Notes: generated from the sequence alone by a model not told the origin. A stretch of 64,000 nucleotides of DNA from Burkholderia sp. Bp8963 (GCF_003854275.1 NZ_QTQP01000016.1:62001-126000), one strand, 5' to 3'; positions 1-10,330 are shown, numbered from the stretch's first letter. Made by a program: numbers and translations.

Positions 1-470
1 ACCAGGCAGCCGGCGCCCTTCGTATTGGTCGTGCCGTCGTTGCTCGGCGTGCTGCCGACGATCACCCAGCCGGACTTCAGCATCGTCATCGCGGTCGACA
101 GGCCGACGCCGCCCGGGCACGCCTTCAGGTCGCGCGGAATCGACGCGAACAGGCTCAGTTGCTTCGTCGACGGGCGATAGTCGACGATCGTGCTGCCGGT
201 GCCCTGCAGGTTCGCGGCGTTGTTGAAGTTGTCGACGAGCACGTCGCCTTGCTGGATCGTGCCGGCCGATACCGGCGCGACCGCGATCGCGTACGGGTTC
301 TGGTCGCCGTTGTCGGGGACGGTGTTGACGAGCGTCGCGTGGCGATGCAGCGTCTCGAGGAAGCCTTGCGGCTCGGCGTGCGCGACGGCGGCGGCGACGA
401 GCGCCGCCGTGACCGTCGCGCCCGTCGCGATGCGGCGAAGAGGTGCGAACAGCGGTGCGAAGTCGATCAT
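1..470 (-). CDS. Exported protein of unknown function, NHL/beta-propeller-like (truncated by window edge)
   Basis: Reading the minus strand from an ATG at 470 gives an open frame of 156 residues that runs off the left edge. The start is supported by AGGAG about 6 nt upstream. Residues 1-32 form a signal peptide: a short basic stretch (LRRIA), an Ala/Val-rich core and an AHA-E type cleavage site. The mature part has short motifs such as PYAIAVAP, GDVLVDNFNN and GWVIVGSTPS, with spacing that resembles blades of an NHL-type propeller. I do not recognise a named family. It lies 71 nt downstream of the OprB porin on the same strand and is probably co-transcribed with it, which would suggest a periplasmic role. 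The C-terminus is missing. Confidence 0.75.
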   Translation of the reverse strand, partial: MIDFAPLFAPLRRIATGATVTAALVAAAVAHAEPQGFLETLHRHATLVNTVPDNGDQNPYAIAVAPVSAGTIQQGDVLVDNFNNAANLQGTGSTIVDYRPSTKQLSLFASIPRDLKACPGGVGLSTAMTMLKSGWVIVGSTPSNDGTTNTKGAGCL

Positions 471-541
471 GTGAATCTCCTGGGTGGCGCGCCGCCGGGC
501 GGCGCGCGAAAAGCGGTGGGCGTTCGCGCGGCGTGCGGACG

Positions 542-2008
542 TCAGAACGTGATGACCGTGCGCGCGCCGAGCACGAACGTGTTGCGCAGCGGCTGGGTCG
601 GGTCGTTCGGGTTCTGGCCGGCGCCTGCGTTGAACGTGTACTGCGCGTCCGCCGCGATCACCCACCACGGGTTGACCTGGTACTGGTAGGTCGCCTCGAC
701 GGCCGTCTCGCGGGTGCGCACGCCGTACGGGCCGCCCGAGAACGCGAGCTGGTCGCGGTCGAGCGACGTAACGTGGTTGCCGACCTGGATGTAGGTGACC
801 GCAAGCCCGACGCTGTCGTTGTCGCGGCCTTCGAACGGCGCCTTCAGCACGACGCCCGCGTTCGCCGCGAAGCTCACGAGGTTGCGGTCGCCGGGCGCGC
901 CCATCACGCGCGCGAACACGCCGAGGCTCTTCGCGCCGCTCGGGTCCGGACGCCAGACCATCTGGTCGGCCACCGCGTAGAAGCTGTAGTTGCCGTGGTG
1001 CGGCTGCGCGATGCCGTTCGAAGCCGGATCGGCGAGCGACAGGCCGTCGGTGCCCGTCCGCGGGTCGTCGAAGCGGCCGTTGTGATACCAGACGCCGATC
1101 TTGTAGGTGCCGGGCAGCCCGTTCGAATGGCCGGTGTCCATCTCGCCGTCGGACGGCTGGTTCAGCGCGTACTGCAGCTCGCCGATATAGAGCGCGCCGT
1201 TGTGCAGGTTGAAGTTCGTGCCGCTCAGGTTGTTCGGGTCGTTGCCGAGCGGATCGCCGTCGAACACGCCCGCGAGCGCGGTGAGCTTCGGCGTGAGCTG
1301 CGCGCGCACGCGCACGCCGAGGCCCGCGAGCGGATACGCGGGGCCGCCGTTCGGCAGGTCGTACGACGGCAGCGCGGGCCAGCCGAACATCGTGTTGATG
1401 AACGTGTTCGCGTAGGTGCTGACCATGAATTCCTGGTCGAGGCTCTGCTGGCCGATCTTCACGTCGACGCGCTTGTCGAGGAACGACTGCTGGTACCACA
1501 GCTCCCAGAGGCGCGTCGTGTCCTGCGCCTCGATGCCGCTCGCGGTGTTCAGCGTGCCGAGGTTGGTCTGGCTGAGGTTGCGGCCGTGGATCTGCAGCGC
1601 GCTGACGTTGAACGTGCCGCCCGGTAGGCCGATCGCCTTCTGCGTGTCGACCGACAGCGTCGCGGTGGTCAGGCCGTCGTAGGTGCCGCCGCGGTTCAGG
1701 CCGCCGCGCAGGTTCGCGAGGTATTCGCTGGTTTCGGTGATCTGCAGCGTCGCACCGTACTTGCCGAGCCACGGGCGGATGCCGCCCATGTCGCCGAGCA
1801 GGGTCTGGCGGGTCCAGATACCGGTCCACATGTTGGTCGGCTTCGCCTGGATCGCGAGATCGGCCTCCGGGGCCTCCGGCTGCGCGTCGACGGACGTGTC
1901 GGCGAACGCGGCGGCGCTGACGAGCGACACGCACGCGAACAGGGCCGCGCGAGCGGCGGGCCGCATCCGCGTGCTGACGCGGTTCCGGTCGGGCGATGCA
2001 AGCTTCAT
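542..2008 (-). CDS. OprB-family carbohydrate-selective porin
   Basis: A 488-residue outer-membrane porin. A signal peptide ends near AFA-DTS around residue 36; a second Met at residue 15 would give a more typical signal peptide, so the exact start is uncertain. The mature chain has OprB-family features: an early LLGDMGG..RPWLGKYG segment, alternating amphipathic strands, the KIGQQSLDQEF strand, and an aromatic-rich C-terminus ending in a hydrophobic residue (VITF). OprB porins pass sugars across the outer membrane; the actual substrate cannot be read from the sequence. A purine-rich AGGGA precedes the ATG. It is the first gene of a two-gene minus-strand unit with the truncated exported protein. 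A Fur-like palindrome lies about 135 bp upstream, unusual for a sugar porin. Confidence 0.87.
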   Translation of the reverse strand: MKLASPDRNRVSTRMRPAARAALFACVSLVSAAAFADTSVDAQPEAPEADLAIQAKPTNMWTGIWTRQTLLGDMGGIRPWLGKYGATLQITETSEYLANLRGGLNRGGTYDGLTTATLSVDTQKAIGLPGGTFNVSALQIHGRNLSQTNLGTLNTASGIEAQDTTRLWELWYQQSFLDKRVDVKIGQQSLDQEFMVSTYANTFINTMFGWPALPSYDLPNGGPAYPLAGLGVRVRAQLTPKLTALAGVFDGDPLGNDPNNLSGTNFNLHNGALYIGELQYALNQPSDGEMDTGHSNGLPGTYKIGVWYHNGRFDDPRTGTDGLSLADPASNGIAQPHHGNYSFYAVADQMVWRPDPSGAKSLGVFARVMGAPGDRNLVSFAANAGVVLKAPFEGRDNDSVGLAVTYIQVGNHVTSLDRDQLAFSGGPYGVRTRETAVEATYQYQVNPWWVIAADAQYTFNAGAGQNPNDPTQPLRNTFVLGARTVITF

Positions 2009-2143
2009 GTCGATTCCCTGGTTCTATTTGATCTGGAGTCCTGCTTTTCCGGTGCTCTCCGAACGCTCGGCAACGGGTGCCCGGCGCATGAAGATGAACG
2101 CAACGCGGCGCATCGTATGGGGGCTGAATAATAAAGTCAATGT

Positions 2144-2162
2144 AAACGAGAATGATTCGCAT
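2144..2162 (-). promoter_or_regulatory. Putative Fur box upstream of the porin
   Basis: On the minus strand the site reads ATGCGAATCATTCTCGTTT. It fits the 7-1-7 Fur pattern (TGATAAT-N-ATTATCA) at 10 of 14 symmetric positions, with the GAGAAT/ATTCGC variants I associate with Burkholderia and Pseudomonas Fur sites. It lies in an AT-rich island about 135 bp before the porin start. Binding is inferred only. Confidence 0.5.
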
Positions 2163-2606
2163 CTAAATTACCGAATGTAATTGGCAGCCTTACGGATGGG
2201 GCCTGACACGCGTTTTCGTTGAATGGAAAACGTAACATTCGATGTAATGCAAATGAATGGATCGGTGCGGGGCGATGTGCGCGGAGCGGGGAGGTCCGGG
2301 ACGCGCGTCGACGGATGAACGGACCCGCTTAATGGGGTGGCATTGGGGTGGCAATAGGGCGGCAATCGGGGGTATTCGGGTGTCATTCGGCTGATCAAAT
2401 CGGCGTGATCACGGACTCGATCGCGCGTGTGCCAGCCGATCCGGCACCTCGTGCTAACCCTGTGTTTTATCGGGGGCGGATTGTTGGCGGAGGCGGGCGG
2501 ATGGCGGGGATATTCTCTCTAAGTTGATGTTTTAACAAAGTATTTTGGAAATTCAATCGTGCTCTCAAGGCTCGCCGGCGCACCGAAAAAACTCGCATTC
2601 CCGCTT
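2163..2606. other. Intergenic region between porin and groES
   Basis: No convincing gene. The open frame at 2168-2398 on the minus strand has no ribosome-binding site and an atypical composition. The stretch contains an imperfect palindrome around 2230-2247 (GTAACATTCGATGTAAT) that could be an operator. It is noticeably more AT-rich than the surrounding coding DNA. Confidence 0.5.
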
Positions 2607-2636
2607 CTTGAATTTGTCAAAACGCGTCCATATAAT
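2607..2636 (+). promoter_or_regulatory. groESL promoter (overlapping sigma-70 and sigma-32-like elements)
   Basis: TTGAAT (2608-2613) and TATAAT (2631-2636) are separated by exactly 17 bp, a near-consensus sigma-70 promoter. The same DNA reads CTTGAAT (2607-2613), 14 bp, then CCATATA (2628-2634), which resembles the heat-shock sigma-32 pattern. The -10 element abuts the CIRCE operator, so repressor binding there should block initiation. Confidence 0.75.
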
Positions 2637-2662
2637 TAGCACTCGCTGCACGAGAGTGCTAA
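2636..2662 (+). promoter_or_regulatory. CIRCE operator (HrcA-binding inverted repeat)
   Basis: Perfect TTAGCACTC, 9-bp spacer, GAGTGCTAA inverted repeat, 74 bp upstream of groES. CIRCE is the known binding site of the HrcA repressor, whose activity depends on GroEL; hrcA itself is not in this window. Confidence 0.95.
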
Positions 2663-2735
2663 CAATATTCTGCCGGGCGAACCGCCGGGCAGATTCCCAA
2701 AGTGTTCTTCAATCTCAGTCAAGAGAGGAGTGGAT

Positions 2736-3029
2736 ATGAACCTTCGTCCTTTGCACGATCGCGTGATCGTCAAGCGCCTGGATCAGGAAACCAAGACGGC
2801 ATCGGGCATCGTGATCCCCGACGCAGCCGCTGAGAAGCCGGATCAAGGCGAAGTCCTGGCCATCGGCCCGGGCAAGCGCGACGACAAGGGCGCGCCGATC
2901 GCGCTCGACGTGAAGGTCGGCGATCGCGTGCTGTTCGGCAAGTACGCTGGCCAGACCGTCAAGGTCGACGGCCAGGAACTGCTGGTGATGCGCGAAGAAG
3001 ACATCATGGCCGTGGTCAACGCCAACTAA
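2736..3029 (+). CDS. groES: Co-chaperonin GroES
   Basis: A 97-residue GroES (Hsp10), full length for the family. It forms the heptameric lid on the GroEL cage and acts in ATP-dependent folding of cytosolic proteins. Visible features are the N-terminal [12 protein letters not shown] strand, the mobile-loop region ([12 protein letters not shown]), the roof-loop segment around GPGKRDDKG and the C-terminal [12 protein letters not shown] two codons upstream (2730) lies inside the GAGAGGAG ribosome-binding site (2723-2730), so the ATG at 2736 is the better start. It is the first gene of groESL, transcribed from the dual promoter and CIRCE site, with groEL following after 46 nt. Confidence 0.97.
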   Translation: MNLRPLHDRVIVKRLDQETKTASGIVIPDAAAEKPDQGEVLAIGPGKRDDKGAPIALDVKVGDRVLFGKYAGQTVKVDGQELLVMREEDIMAVVNAN

Positions 3030-3072
3030 GCGTCCACTAACGGTACATATTCCCAAGAATCCAAGGAGTTAG

Positions 3073-4716
<1,644 letters not shown>

Positions 4717-4738
4717 TCGACTTCGGTCGATGGTGTCC

Positions 4739-4762
4739 GGAACGCGCGGCGACGCGCGTTCC
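4739..4762 (+). other. Stem-loop between groEL and its terminator
   Basis: A perfect 10-bp inverted repeat (GGAACGCGCG / CGCGCGTTCC) around a GCGA tetraloop, just ahead of the intrinsic terminator. GNRA-type loops on GC-rich stems often protect mRNA 3' ends; that role here is inferred. Confidence 0.6.
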
Positions 4763-4772
4763 AGCCAAAAGA

Positions 4773-4803
4773 AAAGACCCGCAGCGATGCGGGTCTTTTT
4801 TTA
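4773..4803 (+). terminator. Rho-independent terminator of groESL
   Basis: Stem AAAGACCCGC / GCGGGTCTTT with a 6-nt loop (AGCGAT), followed by a run of T to 4802. A-rich sequence on the left arm may let it also work for thiD transcription from the opposite strand. Confidence 0.9.
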
Positions 4804-4840
4804 TGTGCGCTTGTTCGTCGCAGGTATCGCGATGCGCGGC

Positions 4841-5710
4841 TCAATGCCGGTGCGACGTCCTCGGCAGCAGGTCCGGCGTTGCGGCAGGCGGCGAAGACGC
4901 GTCCTCGTCGTTGCTGCGTGCCCAGAAGAAGCGATCGGGCAGGTAGGCGCCCATGCCCGGCCGGAACGCGTCGCGCACGGCCTGGAACAGGTATTCCTGC
5001 GCCTCGCGCACCGCTTCGGGCGGTTCCTGCCCGTTCGCGAGCAGCGCGGCGATCGCCGCGCCGAGCGTATCGGTGAGGCCCATCAGCCGATGCGGCGGGC
5101 GATCCCACATGTCCTCGCGAATCTGGCCCTCCTCGCCGTACAGCGTATTGACGAGGCGGTGCGAACCGGCTTCGGACGCGAGGATGTACTCGCAGCCCTG
5201 CGACAGCAGATGCGACAGTGCGGCGTCGAGGTTCGGCGCTTCCGCGTCGCCGTCCGGCTGCGCGAGCGCGATCAGCGTCGCGTAGTCGGCGACGAGCAGC
5301 GTCGTCTGCGGGGCGAGCAGGTCGGCAATCGATTCGCGCAGGTCGTCGGCGGCGAGCACGTGCTCGTCGTCGAGCGTGAAGTCGGGCGCGAGCACGAGCG
5401 GCACGCCGTCGTAGTCGGCGACCACCTCGGCGATCGCGCTCACGACTTCTGCGCGGGTGGCCGCGCCGATCTTGAATGCGGCGACCGGCATGTCCTCGAG
5501 CAGCATGCGCGCCTGCGCCGCGACGACGTCGGGATCGAGGCCCGTGACCTCGTCGCAGGCAGCCGAGTCGCGCACGGTGTAGCCCGTCAGGACGGACACG
5601 CCGTGACAGCCCATGCTCGCCAGGGTCATCAGATCGGCTTGGAGGCCGGAGCCGCCGGTGGGATCGGACAGGCCGAAGGTAAGGACGATCGGAGGGGCGT
5701 TGCTGGACAT
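4841..5710 (-). CDS. thiD: Hydroxymethylpyrimidine/phosphomethylpyrimidine kinase ThiD
   Basis: A 289-residue ribokinase-fold enzyme that phosphorylates hydroxymethylpyrimidine and its monophosphate in thiamine diphosphate synthesis. The N-terminus (LTFGLSDPTGGSGLQADL), the GVSVLTGYTVRDS segment and the C-terminal anion-hole region (TDTLGAAIAALL) are family features; in the last, the usual GTGC is replaced by DTLG, so the phosphate-binding loop is not typical. An in-frame start 40 codons upstream (5830) would add a Cys/Arg-rich tail absent from ThiD proteins, so I chose the ATG at 5710. No THI-box is visible upstream, so TPP riboswitch control is not supported. It is convergent with groEL. 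Confidence 0.85.
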   Translation of the reverse strand: MSSNAPPIVLTFGLSDPTGGSGLQADLMTLASMGCHGVSVLTGYTVRDSAACDEVTGLDPDVVAAQARMLLEDMPVAAFKIGAATRAEVVSAIAEVVADYDGVPLVLAPDFTLDDEHVLAADDLRESIADLLAPQTTLLVADYATLIALAQPDGDAEAPNLDAALSHLLSQGCEYILASEAGSHRLVNTLYGEEGQIREDMWDRPPHRLMGLTDTLGAAIAALLANGQEPPEAVREAQEYLFQAVRDAFRPGMGAYLPDRFFWARSNDEDASSPPAATPDLLPRTSHRH

Positions 5711-5928
5711 GGACAAATGGGGCAAGAAGAAACGTTCAAGCGGAGCGGGCTGCACCAGCGGTGTGCGCCCGGTGCAGCCATTATGCGGCGGAAAACCGGC
5801 ACGCAGAACGGATTTTTTAGCGCGGCGCAACGAAGGCGTCCGACTAGAGCGCGATTGCTAGGCAGTCCGGCCCCGACACGGTACCATCATGGCTCCCGAA
5901 TTTACCGACTTTCCCTACGCGGCTTAAG

Positions 5929-6099
5929 ATGGAATACAAGAGCTGGATGTGCCTGATTTGTGGCTGGATTTATGACGAAGAAGCCGGGCTGCCGGAAGAG
6001 GGCATTGCCCCGGGCACGCGCTGGGAAGACGTCCCGATCAACTGGACCTGCCCGGAATGCGGCGCGCGCAAGGAAGACTTCGAAATGGTCCAGATCTGA
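5929..6099 (+). CDS. Rubredoxin
   Basis: A 56-residue protein, normal for a rubredoxin. Four cysteines in two CxxC knuckles (C8-x2-C11 and C41-x2-C44) would bind one iron. The aromatic residues typical of the fold (W6, W13, Y15, W32, W39) and the knuckle sequences CLICGWIYDEE and CPECGARKEDF are present. Rubredoxins are small cytosolic electron carriers; the partner here is not evident. The start is the first ATG after an in-frame stop and gives exactly the family length. It is divergent from thiD; the next plus-strand gene begins 114 nt downstream. Confidence 0.96.
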   Translation: MEYKSWMCLICGWIYDEEAGLPEEGIAPGTRWEDVPINWTCPECGARKEDFEMVQI

Positions 6100-6213
6100 C
6101 CACCGACGCTTTCGGGACATTCCGCTCCGGCCTCGCGTATCGCTCGCGTCCGCACCTGCGGCTCATGCGGGCGGCCCATGCGAGTGGCCAGGTCATGACC
6201 GGCGCGAGTGTCC

Positions 6214-7524
6214 ATGATGTCCGATACGGCGACAATTCCCGTCCTCGATGCACTGCCCAACCCGCGCGGCGGGGCGGTGCGCGCGGCCGACGCGTGGCTC
6301 GCGGCGGCCGCTGAAGCGCTCGATCGCCGCGAGGACGCGGCCGCGCCGCTGTCCGCGGCGGCGGCCGTTCTTGCCGAAGCCGGCTGGTTGCCGGCTGCCC
6401 GCTTCGCGGGCCAGCTCGCACAAGCGGTGGCGCTTGTCGCAACCGAGCCGTCTTCCGCCGGATGCCGGGCCGCGCTGCGCGATTTGCGCGCCGCGGTCGC
6501 GCGGCACAACCTGCGCGAACTCGCGTGCTCGCCGATCCTGTTCGATCACTTCCGTGCGCTGCGTGCGCAGTGCGCGGCCGACCTGCGCGCGCCGGTGCCG
6601 CACGACACGCTGGCGCTCGTCGGCCGCGCGGTGCCGCCCGCGACGCTACGCGCGCTGCCCGCGTCTGTCGTCGTCCGGATGCGTGCGTGCTTCGAGCAGG
6701 CGCTGCTCGTCGTGCTGCGCGCGCAGCAGGCGCCGTCCGATCCGGCGCTCGCGCGGCTCGACGCCTGCATGGCCGAACTGGCCGACGATACCCCGTACGA
6801 CTACTGGCGGCTCGCAACCGCGTGCCTGCGCGCGCTGCGTGCGAGCGGCGCGGCCGAGCTGAAACGCTTTCTCGCGCGCACCAACCTGCTGCTCGGCGAG
6901 CATGCGCAGGGCCTGCGCGTCGCACCGCCCGACCTCGTGCGCGAGACGGTCGCGCTGCTGTGGCGCGACTTCGCGCTGTTCGGCGCGGCGGCCGAAGACG
7001 TCGCGCTCGTCGACGTGCTGCACGACTACGGGCTGACGGTCGACTGGCACGTGGCCGGCACGTCGGCGTCCGAGGCGCTGTGGGAAGCCGATGCCGCGCG
7101 CGCCGAGCATGACGCGGTCGCGGCCGCGCCGACCCGCGAACTCGGCGTCGTGACCGTCAACGCGCATGCCTATGAGGATTTCCTGCAAACCGCCGACGCG
7201 TCGATGGCCGACCTGACGGCCGATCCCGCGACGGCCGAGGCCGGCGCCGCGTGGCGCGCGGCCGAAGCCGCCTATCGCGTCGGCGCGGCCGCCTGTGCGC
7301 TCGGCCTTGGCCACGCTGCGCTGCTGGCCGACACGCTCGGCCTTGCGTGGCGCTGCGCCGCGCATCGCGTGCCGCCCGCCGAAGGCGGCGTCGCCGCGCA
7401 CCGTCACGCATCCGACATGCTGCGTGCGGCGCTGCTCAAGATTGCGGCAGGGGTGGCGCCGCCGGACCTGACTGCCGCGTGCGAAACGCTCGGCACGACG
7501 CTCGGCCGGGCCCGGCACGGATGA
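6214..7524 (+). CDS. Conserved Ala-rich protein, possible remnant of a ChpA/PilL-type chemotaxis protein
   Basis: A 436-residue predominantly helical, Ala/Arg/Leu-rich protein with no signal peptide and no clear transmembrane segment. I see no histidine-kinase, receiver or CheW motif. Segments such as RALPASVVVRMRACFEQALLVV and DTPYDYWRLATACLRALR look like the N-terminal, Hpt-like repeat region of PilL/ChpA. In related beta-proteobacteria I recall a pilGHIJ-chpA chemosensory set between rubredoxin and yqgE, so this may be what remains of it; that is inference. ATG at 6214 and 6217 and GTG at 6208 are possible starts, with no strong ribosome-binding site for any. Composition and length fit a real gene. 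Confidence 0.65.
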   Translation: MMSDTATIPVLDALPNPRGGAVRAADAWLAAAAEALDRREDAAAPLSAAAAVLAEAGWLPAARFAGQLAQAVALVATEPSSAGCRAALRDLRAAVARHNLRELACSPILFDHFRALRAQCAADLRAPVPHDTLALVGRAVPPATLRALPASVVVRMRACFEQALLVVLRAQQAPSDPALARLDACMAELADDTPYDYWRLATACLRALRASGAAELKRFLARTNLLLGEHAQGLRVAPPDLVRETVALLWRDFALFGAAAEDVALVDVLHDYGLTVDWHVAGTSASEALWEADAARAEHDAVAAAPTRELGVVTVNAHAYEDFLQTADASMADLTADPATAEAGAAWRAAEAAYRVGAAACALGLGHAALLADTLGLAWRCAAHRVPPAEGGVAAHRHASDMLRAALLKIAAGVAPPDLTAACETLGTTLGRARHG

Positions 7525-7682
7525 TGCGTGACGTGCCGCCGACGCCCGTGCCGCGCGCCCCGGCAACCCGCTGCCGACTGCGCCCGCGCGCGTGTTAGAG
7601 TGCCATGTGATCCGTCCGCGACGATGCCAGCGCGGTGCGGTGTTGCTAGTTGATCGCGGCCTCGATCAGTCCGCGGCGTCTT

Positions 7683-7691
7683 TGCTAAAAT
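7683..7691 (+). promoter_or_regulatory. Extended -10 promoter element before yqgE
   Basis: TGCTAAAAT matches TGnTATAAT except for one base. It ends 7 nt before the yqgE ATG, so a transcript from it would be leaderless or nearly so. No good -35 is visible. Low-confidence pattern match. Confidence 0.35.
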
Positions 7692-7698
7692 TCAAACC

Positions 7699-8277
7699 AT
7701 GTCTAAGCCTTCCGATCGCATCAACCTTACCAACCAGTTCCTGATCGCCATGCCGAACATGGCCGATCCGACGTTCTCGGGAACGGTGGTCTACCTTTGC
7801 GATCACAGCGAGCGCGGTGCGCTCGGCCTCGTCATCAATCGTCCGACCGACATCGACCTCGAATCGCTGTTCAACCGCATCGACCTGAAGCTCGAGATCG
7901 AGCCGCTGCTGCACATCCCCGTGTATTTCGGCGGCCCGGTGCAGACCGAACGCGGCTTCGTGCTGCACGAGCCGGTGGAGGGCGCGAACTACAACTCGTC
8001 GATGTCCGTCGAGGGCGGGCTCGAGATGACGACGTCGAAGGACGTGCTCGAGGCGGTTGCGACGGGCACCGGCCCGAAGCGCTTCCTGCTGACGCTCGGC
8101 CATGCGGGCTGGGGCGCCGGGCAGCTCGAGGAAGAAATCTCCCGCAACGGCTGGCTGACCGTCGCCGCCGATCCGCGGATCGTGTTCGACACCCCGGCCG
8201 AGGAGCGCTTCGAAGCGGCGCTCGGCCTGCTCGGCGTCAGCTCGTCGATGCTGTCCGGCGAAGCAGGGCACGCATGA
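7699..8277 (+). CDS. yqgE: YqgE/AlgH family protein (UPF0301)
   Basis: A 192-residue member of the UPF0301/YqgE family, full length. Conserved features are [13 protein letters not shown] near the N-terminus, [18 protein letters not shown], the FGGPV box and [13 protein letters not shown]. The biochemical function is not established; in Pseudomonas the homologue AlgH affects alginate regulation. It starts a tightly packed set: its TGA overlaps the ruvX ATG (ATGA), and pyrR, pyrB and pyrC' follow. No Shine-Dalgarno sequence is clear upstream. Confidence 0.93.
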   Translation: MSKPSDRINLTNQFLIAMPNMADPTFSGTVVYLCDHSERGALGLVINRPTDIDLESLFNRIDLKLEIEPLLHIPVYFGGPVQTERGFVLHEPVEGANYNSSMSVEGGLEMTTSKDVLEAVATGTGPKRFLLTLGHAGWGAGQLEEEISRNGWLTVAADPRIVFDTPAEERFEAALGLLGVSSSMLSGEAGHA

Positions 8278-8723
8278 GCGGCACGAGCGCGCGCGACGCG
8301 ACGCTCCTGGCGTTCGACTATGGCGAGAAACGCATCGGCGTCGCGATCGGCAATGCGCTGACGCGCTCGGCCCGCGCGCTCGTCGTGATTCCCAACCTGA
8401 ACCGTGAACACCGCTTCAAGGCGGTCGGCGAACTGCTCGCCGAATGGCGGCCCGACGCGCTCGTCGTCGGCCTGCCGATGCATCCGGACGGCACGCCGCA
8501 CGACATGACGCAGCAGGCGAAGCGTTTCGGCAACCAGCTGAACGGCCGCTTCGGCCTGCCGGTGACCTGGGTCGACGAGCGCTATTCGTCGGTCGAGGCC
8601 GAGGCGGAACTGCGCGCCCGCGACGTCCGCGGCCGCGCGCGTGCCGAGATCCTCGATGCCGAAGCCGCACGCGTCATCCTTCAACAGTATCTCGATCAAT
8701 TGTCCGACCATGAGCACCATTGA
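8274..8723 (+). CDS. ruvX: Putative pre-16S rRNA nuclease RuvX/YqgF
   Basis: A 149-residue RNase H-like protein. The first strand [16 protein letters not shown] carries the catalytic-type Asp (D14), [14 protein letters not shown] is the family's conserved loop, and [11 protein letters not shown] and [15 protein letters not shown] match the rest. In E. coli the homologue processes the 5' end of 16S rRNA. The start overlaps the yqgE stop by 4 nt, which suggests translational coupling; the 3' end overlaps pyrR by 14 nt. Longer frames upstream simply run through yqgE and are not used. Confidence 0.93.
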   Translation: MSGTSARDATLLAFDYGEKRIGVAIGNALTRSARALVVIPNLNREHRFKAVGELLAEWRPDALVVGLPMHPDGTPHDMTQQAKRFGNQLNGRFGLPVTWVDERYSSVEAEAELRARDVRGRARAEILDAEAARVILQQYLDQLSDHEHH

Positions 8724-9225
8724 TGCCGAGGCGCTATACCGCGTCCTGCTCGACCAGATCCGCGACGCGTATGGCGCGACCTTTGCCGACGCGGGTGGCC
8801 CGCGGCTCGCGGGCATTCACAGCGGCGGCGCATGGCTCGCCGAGCGGCTCGCGCGCGATCTCGGCGCGCCCGGCTTCGGCGTCGTGAACGTCGCGCTGCA
8901 CCGCGACGACTACGCGAAGAAGGGGCTGCACAGCCAGGCGAGCCCGACGTCGCTGCCGTTCGACGTCGACGGCGCGCGCATCGTGCTCGTCGACGACGTG
9001 CTGTACACGGGGCGCACCGTGCGCGCGGCGCTCAACGAGTTGTTCGATTACGGCCGTCCGGCCGCGGTCGAGCTGGCGGTGCTGGCCGATCGCGGCGGCC
9101 GCGAGCTGCCGGTCGCCGCACGGTTCGCCGGCGGCACGCTCGACGTGCCGGCCGACGCGACCCTCGTGCTCGCGCGCGACGACGCGGCGCAGTTCACGCT
9201 GCGCGTCGAGGCACGCGGCGCCTGA
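8710..9225 (+). CDS. pyrR: PyrR: bifunctional pyr operon regulator / uracil phosphoribosyltransferase family
   Basis: A 171-residue type I phosphoribosyltransferase. The PRPP-binding motif is [12 protein letters not shown] (two acidic residues followed by TGRT), and [16 protein letters not shown] near residue 37 is the substrate-loop region. PyrR of Gram-positives binds pyr mRNA; in proteobacteria attenuation by PyrR is not established and no PyrR-binding anti-antiterminator is visible here. It may act mainly as an UPRTase. The start overlaps the ruvX stop, and pyrB begins 73 nt downstream. Confidence 0.9.
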   Translation: MSTIDAEALYRVLLDQIRDAYGATFADAGGPRLAGIHSGGAWLAERLARDLGAPGFGVVNVALHRDDYAKKGLHSQASPTSLPFDVDGARIVLVDDVLYTGRTVRAALNELFDYGRPAAVELAVLADRGGRELPVAARFAGGTLDVPADATLVLARDDAAQFTLRVEARGA

Positions 9226-9298
9226 GCGCGACGAACCAGGATCCCGGGCCGCCGCTTTGCAGCGCGGCCCGTTTGCATACGTTGGAATCACGCACATC

Positions 9299-10330
9299 AT
9301 GACCACCGACACGACTGGCCGCACCGGCAATCCCGCTGCGGCCGCGAGCCCCGAACGATTCCGCTACGGTTTCCTGAAGGGCAACCCGCAGCTCACGAAA
9401 AACGGCGAGCTGAAGCACCTGCTGTCGATCGAGGGCCTGCCGCGCTCGATCGTCACGCACATCCTCGATACCGCCGAGCAGTTCGTCAGCGTGACGGACC
9501 GCGAAGTGAAGAAGGTGCCGCTGCTGCGCGGCAAGTCCGTCTTCAACCTGTTCTTCGAGAACTCGACGCGCACCCGCACGACCTTCGAGATCGCCGCGAC
9601 GCGCCTGTCGGCCGACGTGCTGAACCTGAACATCAACGCGTCGTCGACGAGCAAGGGCGAGTCGCTGCTCGACACGATCAACAACCTGTCGGCGATGCAT
9701 GCCGACCTGTTCGTCGTGCGCCACGCGTCGAGCGGCGCGCCGTACCTGATCGCCGAGCATTGCGCGCCGCACGTGCACGTGATCAACGCGGGCGACGGCC
9801 GCCATGCGCACCCGACGCAGGGCCTGCTCGACATGTACACGATCCGCCACTACAAGCGCGACTTCACGAAGCTGCGCGTGGCGATCGTCGGCGACATCCT
9901 GCACTCGCGCGTCGCGCGCTCGGACATCCATGCGCTCACCACGCTCGGCGTGCCGGAAGTGCGCGCGATCGGCCCGCGCACGCTGCTGCCGGGCGGCCTC
10001 GAGCAGATGGGCGTGAAGGTGTTCCACAACCTCGACGAGGGGCTGAAGGACGTCGACGTGATCATCATGCTGCGCCTGCAGAACGAGCGGATGAGCGGCG
10101 CGCTGCTGCCGTCCGCGCAGGAGTATTTCAAGACCTGGGGCCTGACGCCCGAGCGCCTCGCGCTCGCCGCGCCCGATGCGATCGTGATGCACCCGGGCCC
10201 GATGAATCGCGGCGTCGAGATCGATTCGCAGGTCGCGGACGGCCCGCAATCGGTGATCCTCAACCAGGTCACGTTCGGCATCGCCGTGCGGATGGCGGTG
10301 ATGGGCATCGTTGCGGGCAACAACGACTGA
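9299..10330 (+). CDS. pyrB: Aspartate carbamoyltransferase catalytic subunit
   Basis: A 343-residue ATCase catalytic chain that condenses carbamoyl phosphate with aspartate, the first committed step of pyrimidine synthesis. The carbamoyl-phosphate motif [12 protein letters not shown], the loop with [19 protein letters not shown] and [12 protein letters not shown] are intact. The N-terminus extends about 30 residues beyond the E. coli catalytic chain, as in the pyrB-pyrC' type ATCase of Pseudomonas where that extension contacts regulatory nucleotides (known for the class, inferred here). A start 14 codons upstream exists but the ATG at 9299 fits better. No pyrI is present; the partner is probably the following pyrC'. 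Confidence 0.95.
   Translation: MTTDTTGRTGNPAAAASPERFRYGFLKGNPQLTKNGELKHLLSIEGLPRSIVTHILDTAEQFVSVTDREVKKVPLLRGKSVFNLFFENSTRTRTTFEIAATRLSADVLNLNINASSTSKGESLLDTINNLSAMHADLFVVRHASSGAPYLIAEHCAPHVHVINAGDGRHAHPTQGLLDMYTIRHYKRDFTKLRVAIVGDILHSRVARSDIHALTTLGVPEVRAIGPRTLLPGGLEQMGVKVFHNLDEGLKDVDVIIMLRLQNERMSGALLPSAQEYFKTWGLTPERLALAAPDAIVMHPGPMNRGVEIDSQVADGPQSVILNQVTFGIAVRMAVMGIVAGNND

Noticed and set aside
5711..5830. TPP riboswitch upstream of thiD
   Set aside because: No THI-box sequence (CTGAGA or the downstream conserved part) is present; only an unrelated hairpin (GGCTGCACC/GGTGCAGCC) was seen at about 5747-5780.
9226..9298. PyrR-dependent attenuator before pyrB
   Set aside because: The 73-nt gap has no antiterminator/terminator pair or T-run.
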